63,171 bases of DNA from Acidimicrobiia bacterium. Its GTDB lineage: Bacteria; Actinomycetota; Acidimicrobiia; Spongiisociales; UBA5794. The stretch lies in assembly GCA_030599515.1 (NCBI GenBank), contig JAUVNV010000001.1, positions 1 to 63,171 of the forward strand. Reading direction: 5' to 3'. This document shows, in pieces, positions 42,032-51,010 of this stretch. Under the pieces are notes generated by a model that had not been told where the DNA came from, did not search any database, and was given only the letters and a program-made list of their open reading frames with translations. Each line of letters starts with the position of its first letter. Position 1 is the stretch's first letter. Both the position numbers and the translations under genes were made by a program.

Positions 42032-43983
42032 TCCTTCAGTCCCAGGTCCTTCAGGTACGCATCGGCGGAAGGCTCCCGGCCGAGGAAGGCGCGGAGGTGC
42101 TCGATGGCGTCACGGGAGTAGCCCCGTGCGAGAACCTCGCTGCGGTATCGGGCTCCGACCTCGGGGCTGAGAACGCCCTCGTCAGAGAAGATCGAGAACA
42201 TGTCGTCTCCGTAGACCTTGGCCCACTGGTAGCCGTAGTAGCCGGCGTCGTATCCACCCATGAGATGTCCGAACGACGCTGCGAAGTGCGTGCCGTCGTG
42301 ATAGGGGATCAGTGTCAGAGCGAAAGCGTTCCGGGTGGCCTTCTCGAGGTCGACGTCGCCGTGGCCCGTGTGGATCGCAAGGTCGAACGTGCCGAGGAAG
42401 GCTTGTCGCAGCGTGGTGAGCGCCGTGTTCTGATCGCGCGCGGCCACGAGTCGTTCGACGAGATCCGATGGGATCATATCATCCGTCTCGTAGTGGCGGG
42501 CGAAGCGTTGGAGCACCTCCGGTTCCCACATCCAGTGCTCCATGATCTGCGACGGCGCCTCGACGAAGTCCCACTCGGTGTCGTATCCGGCGAACCGGGG
42601 GTGATCGACCTCGGTCAAGCAGAAGTGCAAGACGTGCCCGAATTCATGGAACAAGGTGAGTGCCTCATCGTGCTTCAGCAGCGAAGGGGATCCGGGCCCC
42701 GGTTTCGTGAAGTTCGCGACGATGGCGGCGACCGGCTTCCGATATTCACCGCTCTCTTGTCTCAAGCCTCCCGTTATCGGGAAGCACGCGGCGTGTCCGA
42801 ACTTGCCATCGCGCGGGAAGAGATCGGCGTAGAAGAAGGCGATCGCCTCCTCCGAGCCTCGGTTCCGAATCTCGTACAGCTTGACGTCATCGTGCCATGC
42901 GCCGGTCTCTTCGACCTCGCGGTACTCGAGGCCGAAGACATCGCCGGTGATCGCGAACATCCCCTCAAGCACCGTCTCCAAGGGGAAGTACTCGGCGACC
43001 TCGTTCTGGTCGATGCCGTAGTCACGCCTGCGTTGCATCGTGTGGTAGTACATCCAGTCCCATGACTGGATCGGCTCGTCCCCAAGGTCGAGTGATGCGA
43101 GATCCTGGAGTGCTGCGAGTTCCTCGACACCGCGGCTGGTGAGACCGGGAATGATCGAGGCGTACAACTCGTCGACCGCCTCCGGGTCGGCCATTTTGAC
43201 CTCCATGGAGTACCTGGCCCACGTGTCGTACCCGAGAAGGTCGGCGATCTCCTCGCGAATCGAGACGGCTTCGGCGAGGAGAGGTGTGTTCTCCTCAGCA
43301 GAGCGAGTCCAGAACTTGAATTGCATCTTCCGACGCAGATCGCGATTCTCCGCCTCCTCGATGAACGGGATGTAGTCCGGGTAGTTCATCGAGACCCGGA
43401 AGGTTGCTTCAGAGGCGCCCGGCTTGAGACGCTCGACGTAGGCGTCCGGCAGTCCGGCGAGGTCGTCCCGCGTCATGTCGATGCCATCGTCCCACTCGTC
43501 GAGGTTGCTGTTGAATGCAACCTGAAGCTCGATGAGCCTCTGCTTGAGTTCGCGAAGACGGTTCCGATCCGCACCGTCGAGGTCGTGCCCGGCGCGGCGG
43601 AGGTCGCGGAGCCAGAACTCGAGGTTGCGCGCCTCGAGGCCGTCGAGGGCACGAGCGTCATCCGTCACGGCATACGAGCGGATCGCTGCGGCGAGATCGG
43701 AGCGCATGATGAGGTCCGAACCCCACTTGGCCATCCGTTCCTCCGCGGCGACTCCAGCCGCGCGCACGTCGTCATCGGCATGGACCCTCGCCATGAACGC
43801 TCCCCGTCCCGAGGCGTCTGCGACGATCACGCCGGCGCGGTCCAGTGGTGCCAACGTGTTCGCATAGGTTCGCGACTCGTCGGCCCCGACCACGGCTTCG
43901 ACTGCAGTATCGGCTTGTGCGATGGCAGCCTCGGTGATTTCGGTGACGGAATCGGCGGTAACGGCGGTGTAGTCGTAGAGCAT
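42028..43983 (-). CDS. M3 family oligoendopeptidase
   Basis: This 651-aa zinc peptidase has the HExxH motif in TLFHEFGHVLHF (about residue 450) and the downstream third ligand region DFVEAPSQIMEHW. The C-terminal segment HFAASFGHLMGGYDAGYYGYQWAKVY is typical of thimet oligopeptidase/Dcp-type M3A enzymes. There is no signal peptide, so it probably degrades peptides in the cytoplasm. Its stop overlaps the GTG of the GH57 gene (GTGA). Confidence 0.92.
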   Translation of the reverse strand: MLYDYTAVTADSVTEITEAAIAQADTAVEAVVGADESRTYANTLAPLDRAGVIVADASGRGAFMARVHADDDVRAAGVAAEERMAKWGSDLIMRSDLAAAIRSYAVTDDARALDGLEARNLEFWLRDLRRAGHDLDGADRNRLRELKQRLIELQVAFNSNLDEWDDGIDMTRDDLAGLPDAYVERLKPGASEATFRVSMNYPDYIPFIEEAENRDLRRKMQFKFWTRSAEENTPLLAEAVSIREEIADLLGYDTWARYSMEVKMADPEAVDELYASIIPGLTSRGVEELAALQDLASLDLGDEPIQSWDWMYYHTMQRRRDYGIDQNEVAEYFPLETVLEGMFAITGDVFGLEYREVEETGAWHDDVKLYEIRNRGSEEAIAFFYADLFPRDGKFGHAACFPITGGLRQESGEYRKPVAAIVANFTKPGPGSPSLLKHDEALTLFHEFGHVLHFCLTEVDHPRFAGYDTEWDFVEAPSQIMEHWMWEPEVLQRFARHYETDDMIPSDLVERLVAARDQNTALTTLRQAFLGTFDLAIHTGHGDVDLEKATRNAFALTLIPYHDGTHFAASFGHLMGGYDAGYYGYQWAKVYGDDMFSIFSDEGVLSPEVGARYRSEVLARGYSRDAIEHLRAFLGREPSADAYLKDLGLKE

Positions 43984-43990
43984 GTCCGGG

Positions 43991-43996
43991 AGGGTA
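43991..43996 (-). promoter_or_regulatory. Putative -10 box of a leaderless M3 peptidase transcript
   Basis: TACCCT on the minus strand ends 7 nt before the ATG (43983). Confidence 0.4.
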
Positions 43997-44028
43997 CCGG
44001 GTGCCGTGAGTTTGATTCCGGGACGTCT

Positions 44029-45000
44029 CTATTGGATCGGCGAGACGTCGAACAGCAGGGGGCGGTGAGAAGAGCCGAGATCGGGTCCGACTCGACGGTA
44101 CGGCACGGTGATCGCCCCGAGGTAGATGGCGTGGTCGACCGGGAGGCCTGTGTAGCTGCCGACGAACGGCCAGTCGTACGACGGCCACGTCGCTGTGTAC
44201 CCGAAGCCATCTTCGGAGTTCGTCATCCCCTCTGCGAGCAGCTTGAAAGCGTGAGACCATCGGGAGGCCTCGAGGTTTCCGGTCACCACAACCGGGCCTT
44301 CCATGGCGAGAGCGGCTGCATTCATGGCGGTGAAGCGTTCGATTCGGTCATCCGCAACGCGCGTTGAGCCGGGGCTCCGAACGGCAAGCCCGATCACCGT
44401 CAAGGTGCTGGTTTCGTTCGCGACGCGAACGGTGACATCGGCGCCGGGCGCGGGTGGCAGAGGCGAAGCCGTCGCGTTGTGCCGAACGAGGACGAGCGGC
44501 TGACCGGTTGCTTCTGAGGCGACCGGGGTGGCAACGATCCGGTAAGGGACGCCGCTGTCGTCCAACGTCGTCGGCCAATCTCCACGCGTGTGGAAGAGCA
44601 ACGCGACGTCGACCTCTTCCTGGTTGATCCACTCGATGATCTCGCGGCGGTGTTCGGATGACCCGCCGGTATCGAGGCTCACGACTCTGATGCCGTCGTT
44701 CGAACCGACGGCAGGTTGTGTGGCCAGCCACATCGGAGCGAGGAGAACGGCGTTCGCAACGGCCGCGAGAAGGAACAGGGCCGAGAGGGAACGACGAAAG
44801 ACGAAGCCGTAGATGACGGCGGCGGCCACGAGGATCACGATGTAGGGGAATCGCCAATCGGCGAGTCGATCGAATCCCCACCAGGTCGCTCCGAAGAACC
44901 CCAGGACGGTGCCGAGTGATGCGGCGGTGCCGAGGAGGAACACGAGCGCGGAGGAGAGCTTGCGCCCGGTCCCGGTCTCGATCGTGCTTCTTCCAGCCAT
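44029..45000 (-). CDS. Membrane-anchored protein with a degenerate endonuclease/exonuclease/phosphatase (EEP) fold
   Basis: This 323-aa protein has three hydrophobic N-terminal helices (about 15-90) and an EEP-like extracytoplasmic domain. The fold is recognisable (IRVVSLDTGG, VVVTGNLEASRWS, VDHAIYLG, SSHRPLLFDV), but the metal and catalytic positions differ from active enzymes. The first Asn is Asp, the Glu of the LQE motif is His (LLFHTR), GDFN is GNLE, and SDH is SSH. It is probably a non-catalytic relative. The ATG overlaps the stop of the beta-propeller gene (TGATG). Confidence 0.72.
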   Translation of the reverse strand: MAGRSTIETGTGRKLSSALVFLLGTAASLGTVLGFFGATWWGFDRLADWRFPYIVILVAAAVIYGFVFRRSLSALFLLAAVANAVLLAPMWLATQPAVGSNDGIRVVSLDTGGSSEHRREIIEWINQEEVDVALLFHTRGDWPTTLDDSGVPYRIVATPVASEATGQPLVLVRHNATASPLPPAPGADVTVRVANETSTLTVIGLAVRSPGSTRVADDRIERFTAMNAAALAMEGPVVVTGNLEASRWSHAFKLLAEGMTNSEDGFGYTATWPSYDWPFVGSYTGLPVDHAIYLGAITVPYRRVGPDLGSSHRPLLFDVSPIQ

Positions 45001-46580
45001 CAGTTGCCGAGAGCGTAGAAGAATCCGTCGCGGGATCCCACATAGATGCGCCCGTTCCACACTGCCGGGGTCGACTCGATGCAGGCGCCGGTACCCACAG
45101 TCGCGTCCCAGAGGTGCTGCGGCGAACGCGGATTGGTGAGGTCGTAGGCCCGGAAACCGGAATGGTCGGTGAGGCAGTCGGCGCCGACGACGAGGGTGTT
45201 GCCGGCGATGACCGGCGACGACCATGCGTTGCCGCCGATGAAGTCCTGCCACACCGTTTCGCCGGTGGCGGTATCGATGGAGAGAAGATCCCCGGCATCG
45301 GTCGCGACGAAGAGGAGGCCGGCGTCGACATGAAGCGCAGGCGTCGCCCATGCCCCGGCATCCTGCCCGCGTGCGGCCGACAGGGAGACCTTCCACACGA
45401 CGGGGTCATCCGGGTTGTTCGGATCGAGCTTGGCGAGATCACCGACCTCTCGCACGCGGCGCGCAGCAGTGTTGTTCTTCTTCGCCGTGTCGGCGTGCGA
45501 GATCACGTAGAGGAAGCCGTCCCGATCGATACTGATCGTGGCATCGGTGTCATCGCCGTTCCAGAAGTCGAAGAAGATCTCGCCGTTCCCCGACTCGATG
45601 TCAGAGACGTCCACGCCGACCACGCGGCCGGCGGACGTGGAGAAGTAGGCGCGCTGCTCGAAGACGGCCGTCGAGTTCTCGACCGAATGCTGGCGGCCGA
45701 ATATCTCCGTCAACTCGTCGGTCCAGGCGGGGATCTGATAGACGACCTGCGGGTCGACGACGACTTTCCCGTCGGCGTCGTACCCGCGGTTGAGTTTCAC
45801 AGCGAACCACCATGAGTTCTCTCCGCCCTCGTACATGATGTCGTCGACGATGACCGGGTTCGAATCCCAGTCGTCGTTCCAGATGCCCTCCACCGACTTG
45901 GCGTGGAGTGACCAGACCTCGACGGGTTCTTCGCCGTCGAGCGCGATGATGCGGAACCGGGGGTCGCGAGAGCCGGTGTAGAGCAACGGGAAGCCATCCG
46001 GGTCGAGGGTCACCGAACCCTTGATGATGTCGCCCATGTCGAAATCGGGGCGTGTTCGTTCGCCCGTGGCGGCGTCGAGGAAGTGGATCTGTTTGTCGTA
46101 GGCGCCGAAGATCACTTCGGTGATCCCATCTGGACGCTCCCACACGACCGGTTGGCCCGTCCACCCGCTCCCGCACCAGACCTTCGGTTCCTTACCGATC
46201 GGGGACTGGCCACACATCGGCTCCTCGGGGAAGCGCCAGACCACGTCCGGTGCGGTTGCCGACACGGGGCCGGATCCGAAGTAGGTTCGGGTCGGGTTGC
46301 CGCGGAACATCGTCAAGCCGACAACCTCACCCCACGGTTCCCCGACGCTCTCGGGAGGCACGACTCCCGGTGGCCGCTGGGGGACCGTCGTGGTCGTTGA
46401 GGCGGGGGCGATCGTCGACGTCGGGTCTCCCGGTTGAGTCGTCTCGGTGCTGGGGAGTGTCGTAACGGGGGCGAGGGTCGTTGTCGAGCCGTTCGGGTCG
46501 ACCGGAACGACGTCGGCGCCGGCCACGCACGCCGCGGCGATGAGGCTGAGGGCGACAAGGAGGAGAGTGAGGCGGCGCAT
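45000..46580 (-). CDS. Lipoprotein with PQQ-type beta-propeller repeats
   Basis: This 526-aa protein has a signal peptide ending at lipobox AAAC (Cys18), a Thr/Pro-rich linker (to about 80), and beta-propeller blades with repeated elements such as IHFLDAATGERT, LLSIDTATGETVWQ and GRIYVGSRDGFFYALGN. No quinoprotein active-site residues can be assigned, so a binding or scaffold role on the cell surface is more likely than dehydrogenase activity. It is co-translated with the EEP-like membrane protein downstream. Confidence 0.84.
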   Translation of the reverse strand: MRRLTLLLVALSLIAAACVAGADVVPVDPNGSTTTLAPVTTLPSTETTQPGDPTSTIAPASTTTTVPQRPPGVVPPESVGEPWGEVVGLTMFRGNPTRTYFGSGPVSATAPDVVWRFPEEPMCGQSPIGKEPKVWCGSGWTGQPVVWERPDGITEVIFGAYDKQIHFLDAATGERTRPDFDMGDIIKGSVTLDPDGFPLLYTGSRDPRFRIIALDGEEPVEVWSLHAKSVEGIWNDDWDSNPVIVDDIMYEGGENSWWFAVKLNRGYDADGKVVVDPQVVYQIPAWTDELTEIFGRQHSVENSTAVFEQRAYFSTSAGRVVGVDVSDIESGNGEIFFDFWNGDDTDATISIDRDGFLYVISHADTAKKNNTAARRVREVGDLAKLDPNNPDDPVVWKVSLSAARGQDAGAWATPALHVDAGLLFVATDAGDLLSIDTATGETVWQDFIGGNAWSSPVIAGNTLVVGADCLTDHSGFRAYDLTNPRSPQHLWDATVGTGACIESTPAVWNGRIYVGSRDGFFYALGN

Positions 46581-46588
46581 CGGCTCGG

Positions 46589-46594
46589 AGTGTA
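46589..46594 (-). promoter_or_regulatory. Putative -10 box of a leaderless transcript for the beta-propeller gene
   Basis: TACACT on the minus strand ends 8 nt before the ATG (46580). Confidence 0.45.
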
Positions 46595-46632
46595 GGAACC
46601 GGGATGTTTTCTGCTCGCCACCGCGGCAGCCG

Positions 46633-46638
46633 TATCCT
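46633..46638 (+). promoter_or_regulatory. Putative -10 box of a leaderless BrkB-family transcript
   Basis: TATCCT ends 6 nt before the ATG at 46645. Confidence 0.45.
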
Positions 46639-46644
46639 CAGCCC

Positions 46645-47475
46645 ATGCGTGCGCTGCCTCCCCGCCTCGATCCTCTCCGGGAAGCGTACGCGCGCATCAT
46701 GGACGCCGATCCGTTCTTGATGTCCGCGGCGATCGCGTACAACGCGTTCTTCGCCCTGGTCCCGCTGGCCTTCGCCGCGGTTGCCGGCCTGTCGATGGCG
46801 AGAACGGATGAGGTAACCGTCGCTCGAGTGCAGGAGATGGTGGCCGACGGACTCCCCGACGAGGTGGGTGCGTTCTTCATCGAGATCTTCGGAGAGGCCC
46901 AACAGTCTGCAGGTGATCTTGGAACCGTCGTGCTCGTGATCTCGCTTCTGGTCGCCCTCTGGTCTGGATCCCGCGCGATATACGCAGTGCAGAAGTCCCT
47001 CCGACTCATCGCGCGCACAGAAGAGCACCGTCCATACTGGAAGACGCGCGGATTGGGGATCCTCTTCACGTTCGGTGCCGGCGTTGCTCTGATCGTCGGG
47101 TACGTCGTCGTGATCTTCGGAGACTGGCTCGTTCAGACGCTCGAGCACTTCGGCATTCCCCTCGGCTCGGTGACGGGGATTACCGGCGTCGTCCTCTTCG
47201 GCTGGGTGGTCGTTGTGCTGTACGCCATCTACGAGTGGGGTACGCCGAGCCAGATCCGACGGCCGTTCGTCGCGGCCGTCGTAGCGACCGGACTTCTGAC
47301 CCTTGTCACCTTGGGGGCTGCTGTGGTTCTTCCGGACATCAGCGGTGGCACGGTCGCGGCGCTTGGATCGGTCGGCGTCGTACTGATCTGGTCCTACGTC
47401 ATCGGTCTCGTCGTGATCGTGGTCCCGGCGGTCGTTCCATCGATCGAAGACGTCGTACGAGGCACCACCGAGTGA
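46645..47475 (+). CDS. YihY/BrkB family membrane protein
   Basis: This 276-aa protein has about six transmembrane helices and the family features SAAIAYNAFFALVPLAFA near the start, LWSGSRAIYAVQKSL, and WSYVIGLVVIVV near the end. The family was once called ribonuclease BN, but its members are membrane proteins of unclear function. The ATG start replaces a longer in-frame reading that overlaps the divergent gene. The stop overlaps the GTG of the next gene (GTGA). Confidence 0.86.
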   Translation: MRALPPRLDPLREAYARIMDADPFLMSAAIAYNAFFALVPLAFAAVAGLSMARTDEVTVARVQEMVADGLPDEVGAFFIEIFGEAQQSAGDLGTVVLVISLLVALWSGSRAIYAVQKSLRLIARTEEHRPYWKTRGLGILFTFGAGVALIVGYVVVIFGDWLVQTLEHFGIPLGSVTGITGVVLFGWVVVVLYAIYEWGTPSQIRRPFVAAVVATGLLTLVTLGAAVVLPDISGGTVAALGSVGVVLIWSYVIGLVVIVVPAVVPSIEDVVRGTTE

Positions 47476-49238
47476 GCGCGGAGCGGTCGAGCATCGACAT
47501 CAGGACGGGCATCGGACTCCTCGCCAAGACGGTGCGTTCGTATCCGAGGGACGGAACGATCGCGATGCTCGGTGCGTTCGTCTGGATGGCATCGGTGGTT
47601 GCCATCCCGTACGTCGTCAAGGTGATCATCGATGACGCGATCCTCGTGGATCGGCGGGATCTGCTGCTCCCCCTCGTTGCCGTGCTGGCGGCGGTGGGGT
47701 TCATCCAGGCGATCGGGATGGGATTGCGGCGCTACTTCGGGTTCCGGCTCTCGTATCGCGCCGAGGCCGATCTGAGAGGCCGGATGTTCTCTCACATCCA
47801 GCGTCTGGCGTTCTCGTTCCACGACATCACACCCACCGGGCAACTGATGTCGCGGGCCTCGTCGGATCTGTCTCAGATCCGCCTGATTCTCATGATGCTG
47901 CCGATCGTGATCGCCAATGTCGCGATGTTCGCCGTGGTGATCGTCGTGCTCATCGTGATCGATCCGGTGCTGGGGCTCGTCGCATCGCTGACCGTCCCGG
48001 CTCTGGTCCTCACCGCAAACAGGTTGGCGAGTCGCATCATCGGGCTCTCGTTCAGCGTTCAGCAGAAGCTCGCGGATCTGGCCGAGGTCGTTGAAGAGAC
48101 GGTCGCCGGCATCGAGGTGGTCAAGGCATACGGCCAGGAACGCCGTGAAGAACAGCGCCTGAAGAAGGCGGCATTCGCGATCTACGAAGACACGATCCAG
48201 ATCGCGCGATACCGATCGAGGTACGGTCCGCTCTTCGAACTGATCCCGTCCTTCGGCACCGTCGCGGTTCTGTGGGTCGGCGGGTTCCGGGTCATCGACG
48301 GGGCTCTGACACCGGGCGAGTTCGTGGCGTTCACCCAGTACCTCGCGGTCCTGGTCCTTCCGCTGATGATCACCGGTTGGTTCTTCGCCAATCTGCCGAG
48401 GGCTGCAGCCTCTGCATCCAGGATCGAAGGGCTTCTGGCAACCGACCCTGTCATCGAGGACCCGGCAACACCGATCGAACTGCCCGACGGGCCGGGGGAG
48501 ATCCGATTCTCCAACGTCTGTTTCGCGTACGCCGGAGGCGGACCCGTGCTCGACGGGATGGATCTGGTTGTCCCCGGCGGCGTCGCCGTGGCTCTCGTCG
48601 GAACGACCGGATCGGGCAAGACGACGGTCGCCAATCTCGTCCCCCGGTTCTACGACGTTGCCGAGGGTTCCGTCACGATCGATGGCGTCGACGTTCGCGA
48701 TCTCGACCTGAATGATTTGCGGTCCGAGGTTGCCATGGTGTTCCAGGAGACGTTCCTGTTCTCGGCGTCGATCGCGGAGAACATCCGCGTCGGCGATCCC
48801 GATGCGGACGACCGGAGAGTGCGATCGGCGGCCCGCCTCGCGCATGCCCACGACTTCGTCTGTTCGATGTCGGACGGGTACGACACGGTGATCGGCGAGC
48901 GCGGTCACACACTGTCCGGTGGGCAGCGCCAGCGAATCGCCCTCGCACGAAGCGTTCTGCGCGACCCGCGCATTCTCATCCTCGACGACGCTACGTCATC
49001 GGTCGATGCCATCGTGGAGGCGGAGATCCAGGACGCCCTCCGTCATGTCATGGCAGGGCGAACGACGCTGATCATCGCTCACCGGTCTTCGACGCTTGCC
49101 CTGGCAGACCTCGTGGTGTTCCTGGAGGATGGTGCGATCGTTGCAGTCGGAACGCACGAAGAACTTCTCTCAACGATCCCGAGATACGGGGAAGTCCTGG
49201 CGCGCGATGAGGAACAGGCCACCGGAGGAGCGCGATGA
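47472..49238 (+). CDS. ABC exporter half-transporter, subunit with degenerate Walker B
   Basis: This 588-aa protein has six transmembrane helices (about 1-310) fused to an ATPase. Walker A is GTTGSGKTT, the signature is canonical (LSGGQRQRIALAR), and the H-loop is IIAHRSS. The residue after Walker B is Asp instead of the catalytic Glu (ILILDDATSS). This is the pattern of the degenerate-site subunit of heterodimeric exporters such as TM287 and BmrC. It is co-translated with the other half (ATGA overlap). The substrate is unknown. Confidence 0.9.
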   Translation: MSAERSSIDIRTGIGLLAKTVRSYPRDGTIAMLGAFVWMASVVAIPYVVKVIIDDAILVDRRDLLLPLVAVLAAVGFIQAIGMGLRRYFGFRLSYRAEADLRGRMFSHIQRLAFSFHDITPTGQLMSRASSDLSQIRLILMMLPIVIANVAMFAVVIVVLIVIDPVLGLVASLTVPALVLTANRLASRIIGLSFSVQQKLADLAEVVEETVAGIEVVKAYGQERREEQRLKKAAFAIYEDTIQIARYRSRYGPLFELIPSFGTVAVLWVGGFRVIDGALTPGEFVAFTQYLAVLVLPLMITGWFFANLPRAAASASRIEGLLATDPVIEDPATPIELPDGPGEIRFSNVCFAYAGGGPVLDGMDLVVPGGVAVALVGTTGSGKTTVANLVPRFYDVAEGSVTIDGVDVRDLDLNDLRSEVAMVFQETFLFSASIAENIRVGDPDADDRRVRSAARLAHAHDFVCSMSDGYDTVIGERGHTLSGGQRQRIALARSVLRDPRILILDDATSSVDAIVEAEIQDALRHVMAGRTTLIIAHRSSTLALADLVVFLEDGAIVAVGTHEELLSTIPRYGEVLARDEEQATGGAR

Positions 49239-51010
49239 GATACATGTCGCACGCCGGTGATTACGAGATCGAGGATCGGCGCGGACTGCTCGTGCGAGCG
49301 GCGAAGCTTGGTCGAAGCCTGTGGCTTCCCGCCGTGGGTGCACTCGTCGCGGCGGTGTTCGGGACGGCGGCCAGACTTGCCGGTCCGTTGACGGTGCGGG
49401 CGGGCATCGACCGGGGTATCGCAGAAGGAGACAAGATCGCCGTGTCACGCGCGGCCATCGTGTTCCTCGTCCTGCTTCTCGTGCAGTACGTGTTCGTGAT
49501 GATCTCCCGATATGGCATCGCCTGGGTGGGGGAGCAGTACCTCCTGAAGCTACGCGGCGTGGTGTTCGGGCATCTGATCCGGTCCGACACTGCTTTCTTC
49601 TCCCGATCGAAGAGCGGCGTGCTGGTCAGTCGCATGACGTCGGACATCGAGTCACTCCAGGAGTTCGCGGGCGACGGTGCGGTGATGGCTCTGACGAACG
49701 CACTGACGGTCATCGGTGTTGCCGTGGCCATGGTGCTCGTCGACTGGCAGATGGCGGTCGCTACCTTCGTCGTCATCGGCGTGCTGATCGGCGTTTCGGT
49801 CGTGTTTCAGCGCCAGGCTTCGAAGGCGTACGGACAGGTGCGTGAGCGGATCGGGCGGGTTCTCGCCGGTTTGCAGGAAGGTATCGCAGGCGTCCGGGTG
49901 GTCCAGGCATTCACTCAGGAACAGGTCCAGGCGGCAACCTTCGGTCGGGTCAACGAGGATCACTACCGGGCGAATATGAAGGCCGCGGTGGCGATCTCGT
50001 GGTACTTCCCTTCCGTCGGGTTTCTCCGGGTGGTGGCGCTCGGTGCTGTTCTGGTGATCGGCGGCATGCGAACTCTCGACGGGACGATGACGTTCGGAAC
50101 GCTGGTCGTCTTCCTGCTCTACCTCGACTGGTTCTTCCAACCGATCGTGAACCTCGCGAACGTCTACAACCTGCTCCAGGCGGCCGTCGCTGCAATCGCG
50201 AAGCTTTTCGAGCTCCTCGACGTGAAGGCCGATGTGGTCGAGCGTCCGGGTGCCCACGATCTCGAGTCTCCGGTCGCCGGTGCGATCGAGCTTCGAGATG
50301 TCACCTTCGGATACGACGACGACACGGTGGTGATCCGGGACATCAACCTCGACATCCCCGCCGGGCAGCGCCTCGCGGTCGTCGGGGAGACGGGTGCCGG
50401 GAAGTCCACGATCGCGAAACTGATCCTGCGCTTCTACGACCCTCAAGAGGGAGAAGTCGAGATCGACGGATCGAACCTGCGTGATCTCACTATGGACTCT
50501 CGCACGGACGCCATCGCTCTCATCCCTCAGGACGGATTCCTGTTCAACGGGACGCTGAGAGACAATCTGAAATACGGCGCACCGCATGCCACCGACGAAG
50601 ACGCTTGGAACGTGCTGCGAGCGATGGGGATCGACGGCTGGGTTCGCGGTCTGCCGGAGGGACTCGACACCGAGGTTCGCGAGCGCGGGAGCCGGTTCTC
50701 TGCGGGGGAGAGACAACTGATCGCGCTCGGTAGGGTGTTCCTCGACGATCCTGCGGTCATCGTCCTCGATGAGGCGACGTCGAATCTCGATCCGGAGACG
50801 GAGATGGAGATTGAAGGAGCGTTCCGGGTGCTCCTCGCCGGCCGGACCGCCATCGTGATCGCCCACCGCCTCCGTTCGGCCGAGCGGGCTGATCGTGTGA
50901 TCATGATCGACGATGGTCGGATCATCGCCGACGGCCACCACACGGATCTCGTCGAGTCCAGTCCGGAGTTCGGCCGTCTTGTCGAAGTGTGGGAGAGAGG
51001 ATTGACATGA
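49235..51010 (+). CDS. ABC exporter half-transporter, subunit with catalytic Glu
   Basis: This 591-aa protein has six transmembrane helices followed by an ATPase. Walker A is GETGAGKST, the Q-loop is IPQDGFLFNG, and Walker B has the catalytic Glu (VIVLDEATS). The signature is non-canonical (FSAGERQ in place of LSGGQ). Together with the preceding subunit it gives one complete and one degenerate ATP site. It overlaps the class V aminotransferase by 4 bp. Confidence 0.9.
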   Translation: MRYMSHAGDYEIEDRRGLLVRAAKLGRSLWLPAVGALVAAVFGTAARLAGPLTVRAGIDRGIAEGDKIAVSRAAIVFLVLLLVQYVFVMISRYGIAWVGEQYLLKLRGVVFGHLIRSDTAFFSRSKSGVLVSRMTSDIESLQEFAGDGAVMALTNALTVIGVAVAMVLVDWQMAVATFVVIGVLIGVSVVFQRQASKAYGQVRERIGRVLAGLQEGIAGVRVVQAFTQEQVQAATFGRVNEDHYRANMKAAVAISWYFPSVGFLRVVALGAVLVIGGMRTLDGTMTFGTLVVFLLYLDWFFQPIVNLANVYNLLQAAVAAIAKLFELLDVKADVVERPGAHDLESPVAGAIELRDVTFGYDDDTVVIRDINLDIPAGQRLAVVGETGAGKSTIAKLILRFYDPQEGEVEIDGSNLRDLTMDSRTDAIALIPQDGFLFNGTLRDNLKYGAPHATDEDAWNVLRAMGIDGWVRGLPEGLDTEVRERGSRFSAGERQLIALGRVFLDDPAVIVLDEATSNLDPETEMEIEGAFRVLLAGRTAIVIAHRLRSAERADRVIMIDDGRIIADGHHTDLVESSPEFGRLVEVWERGLT

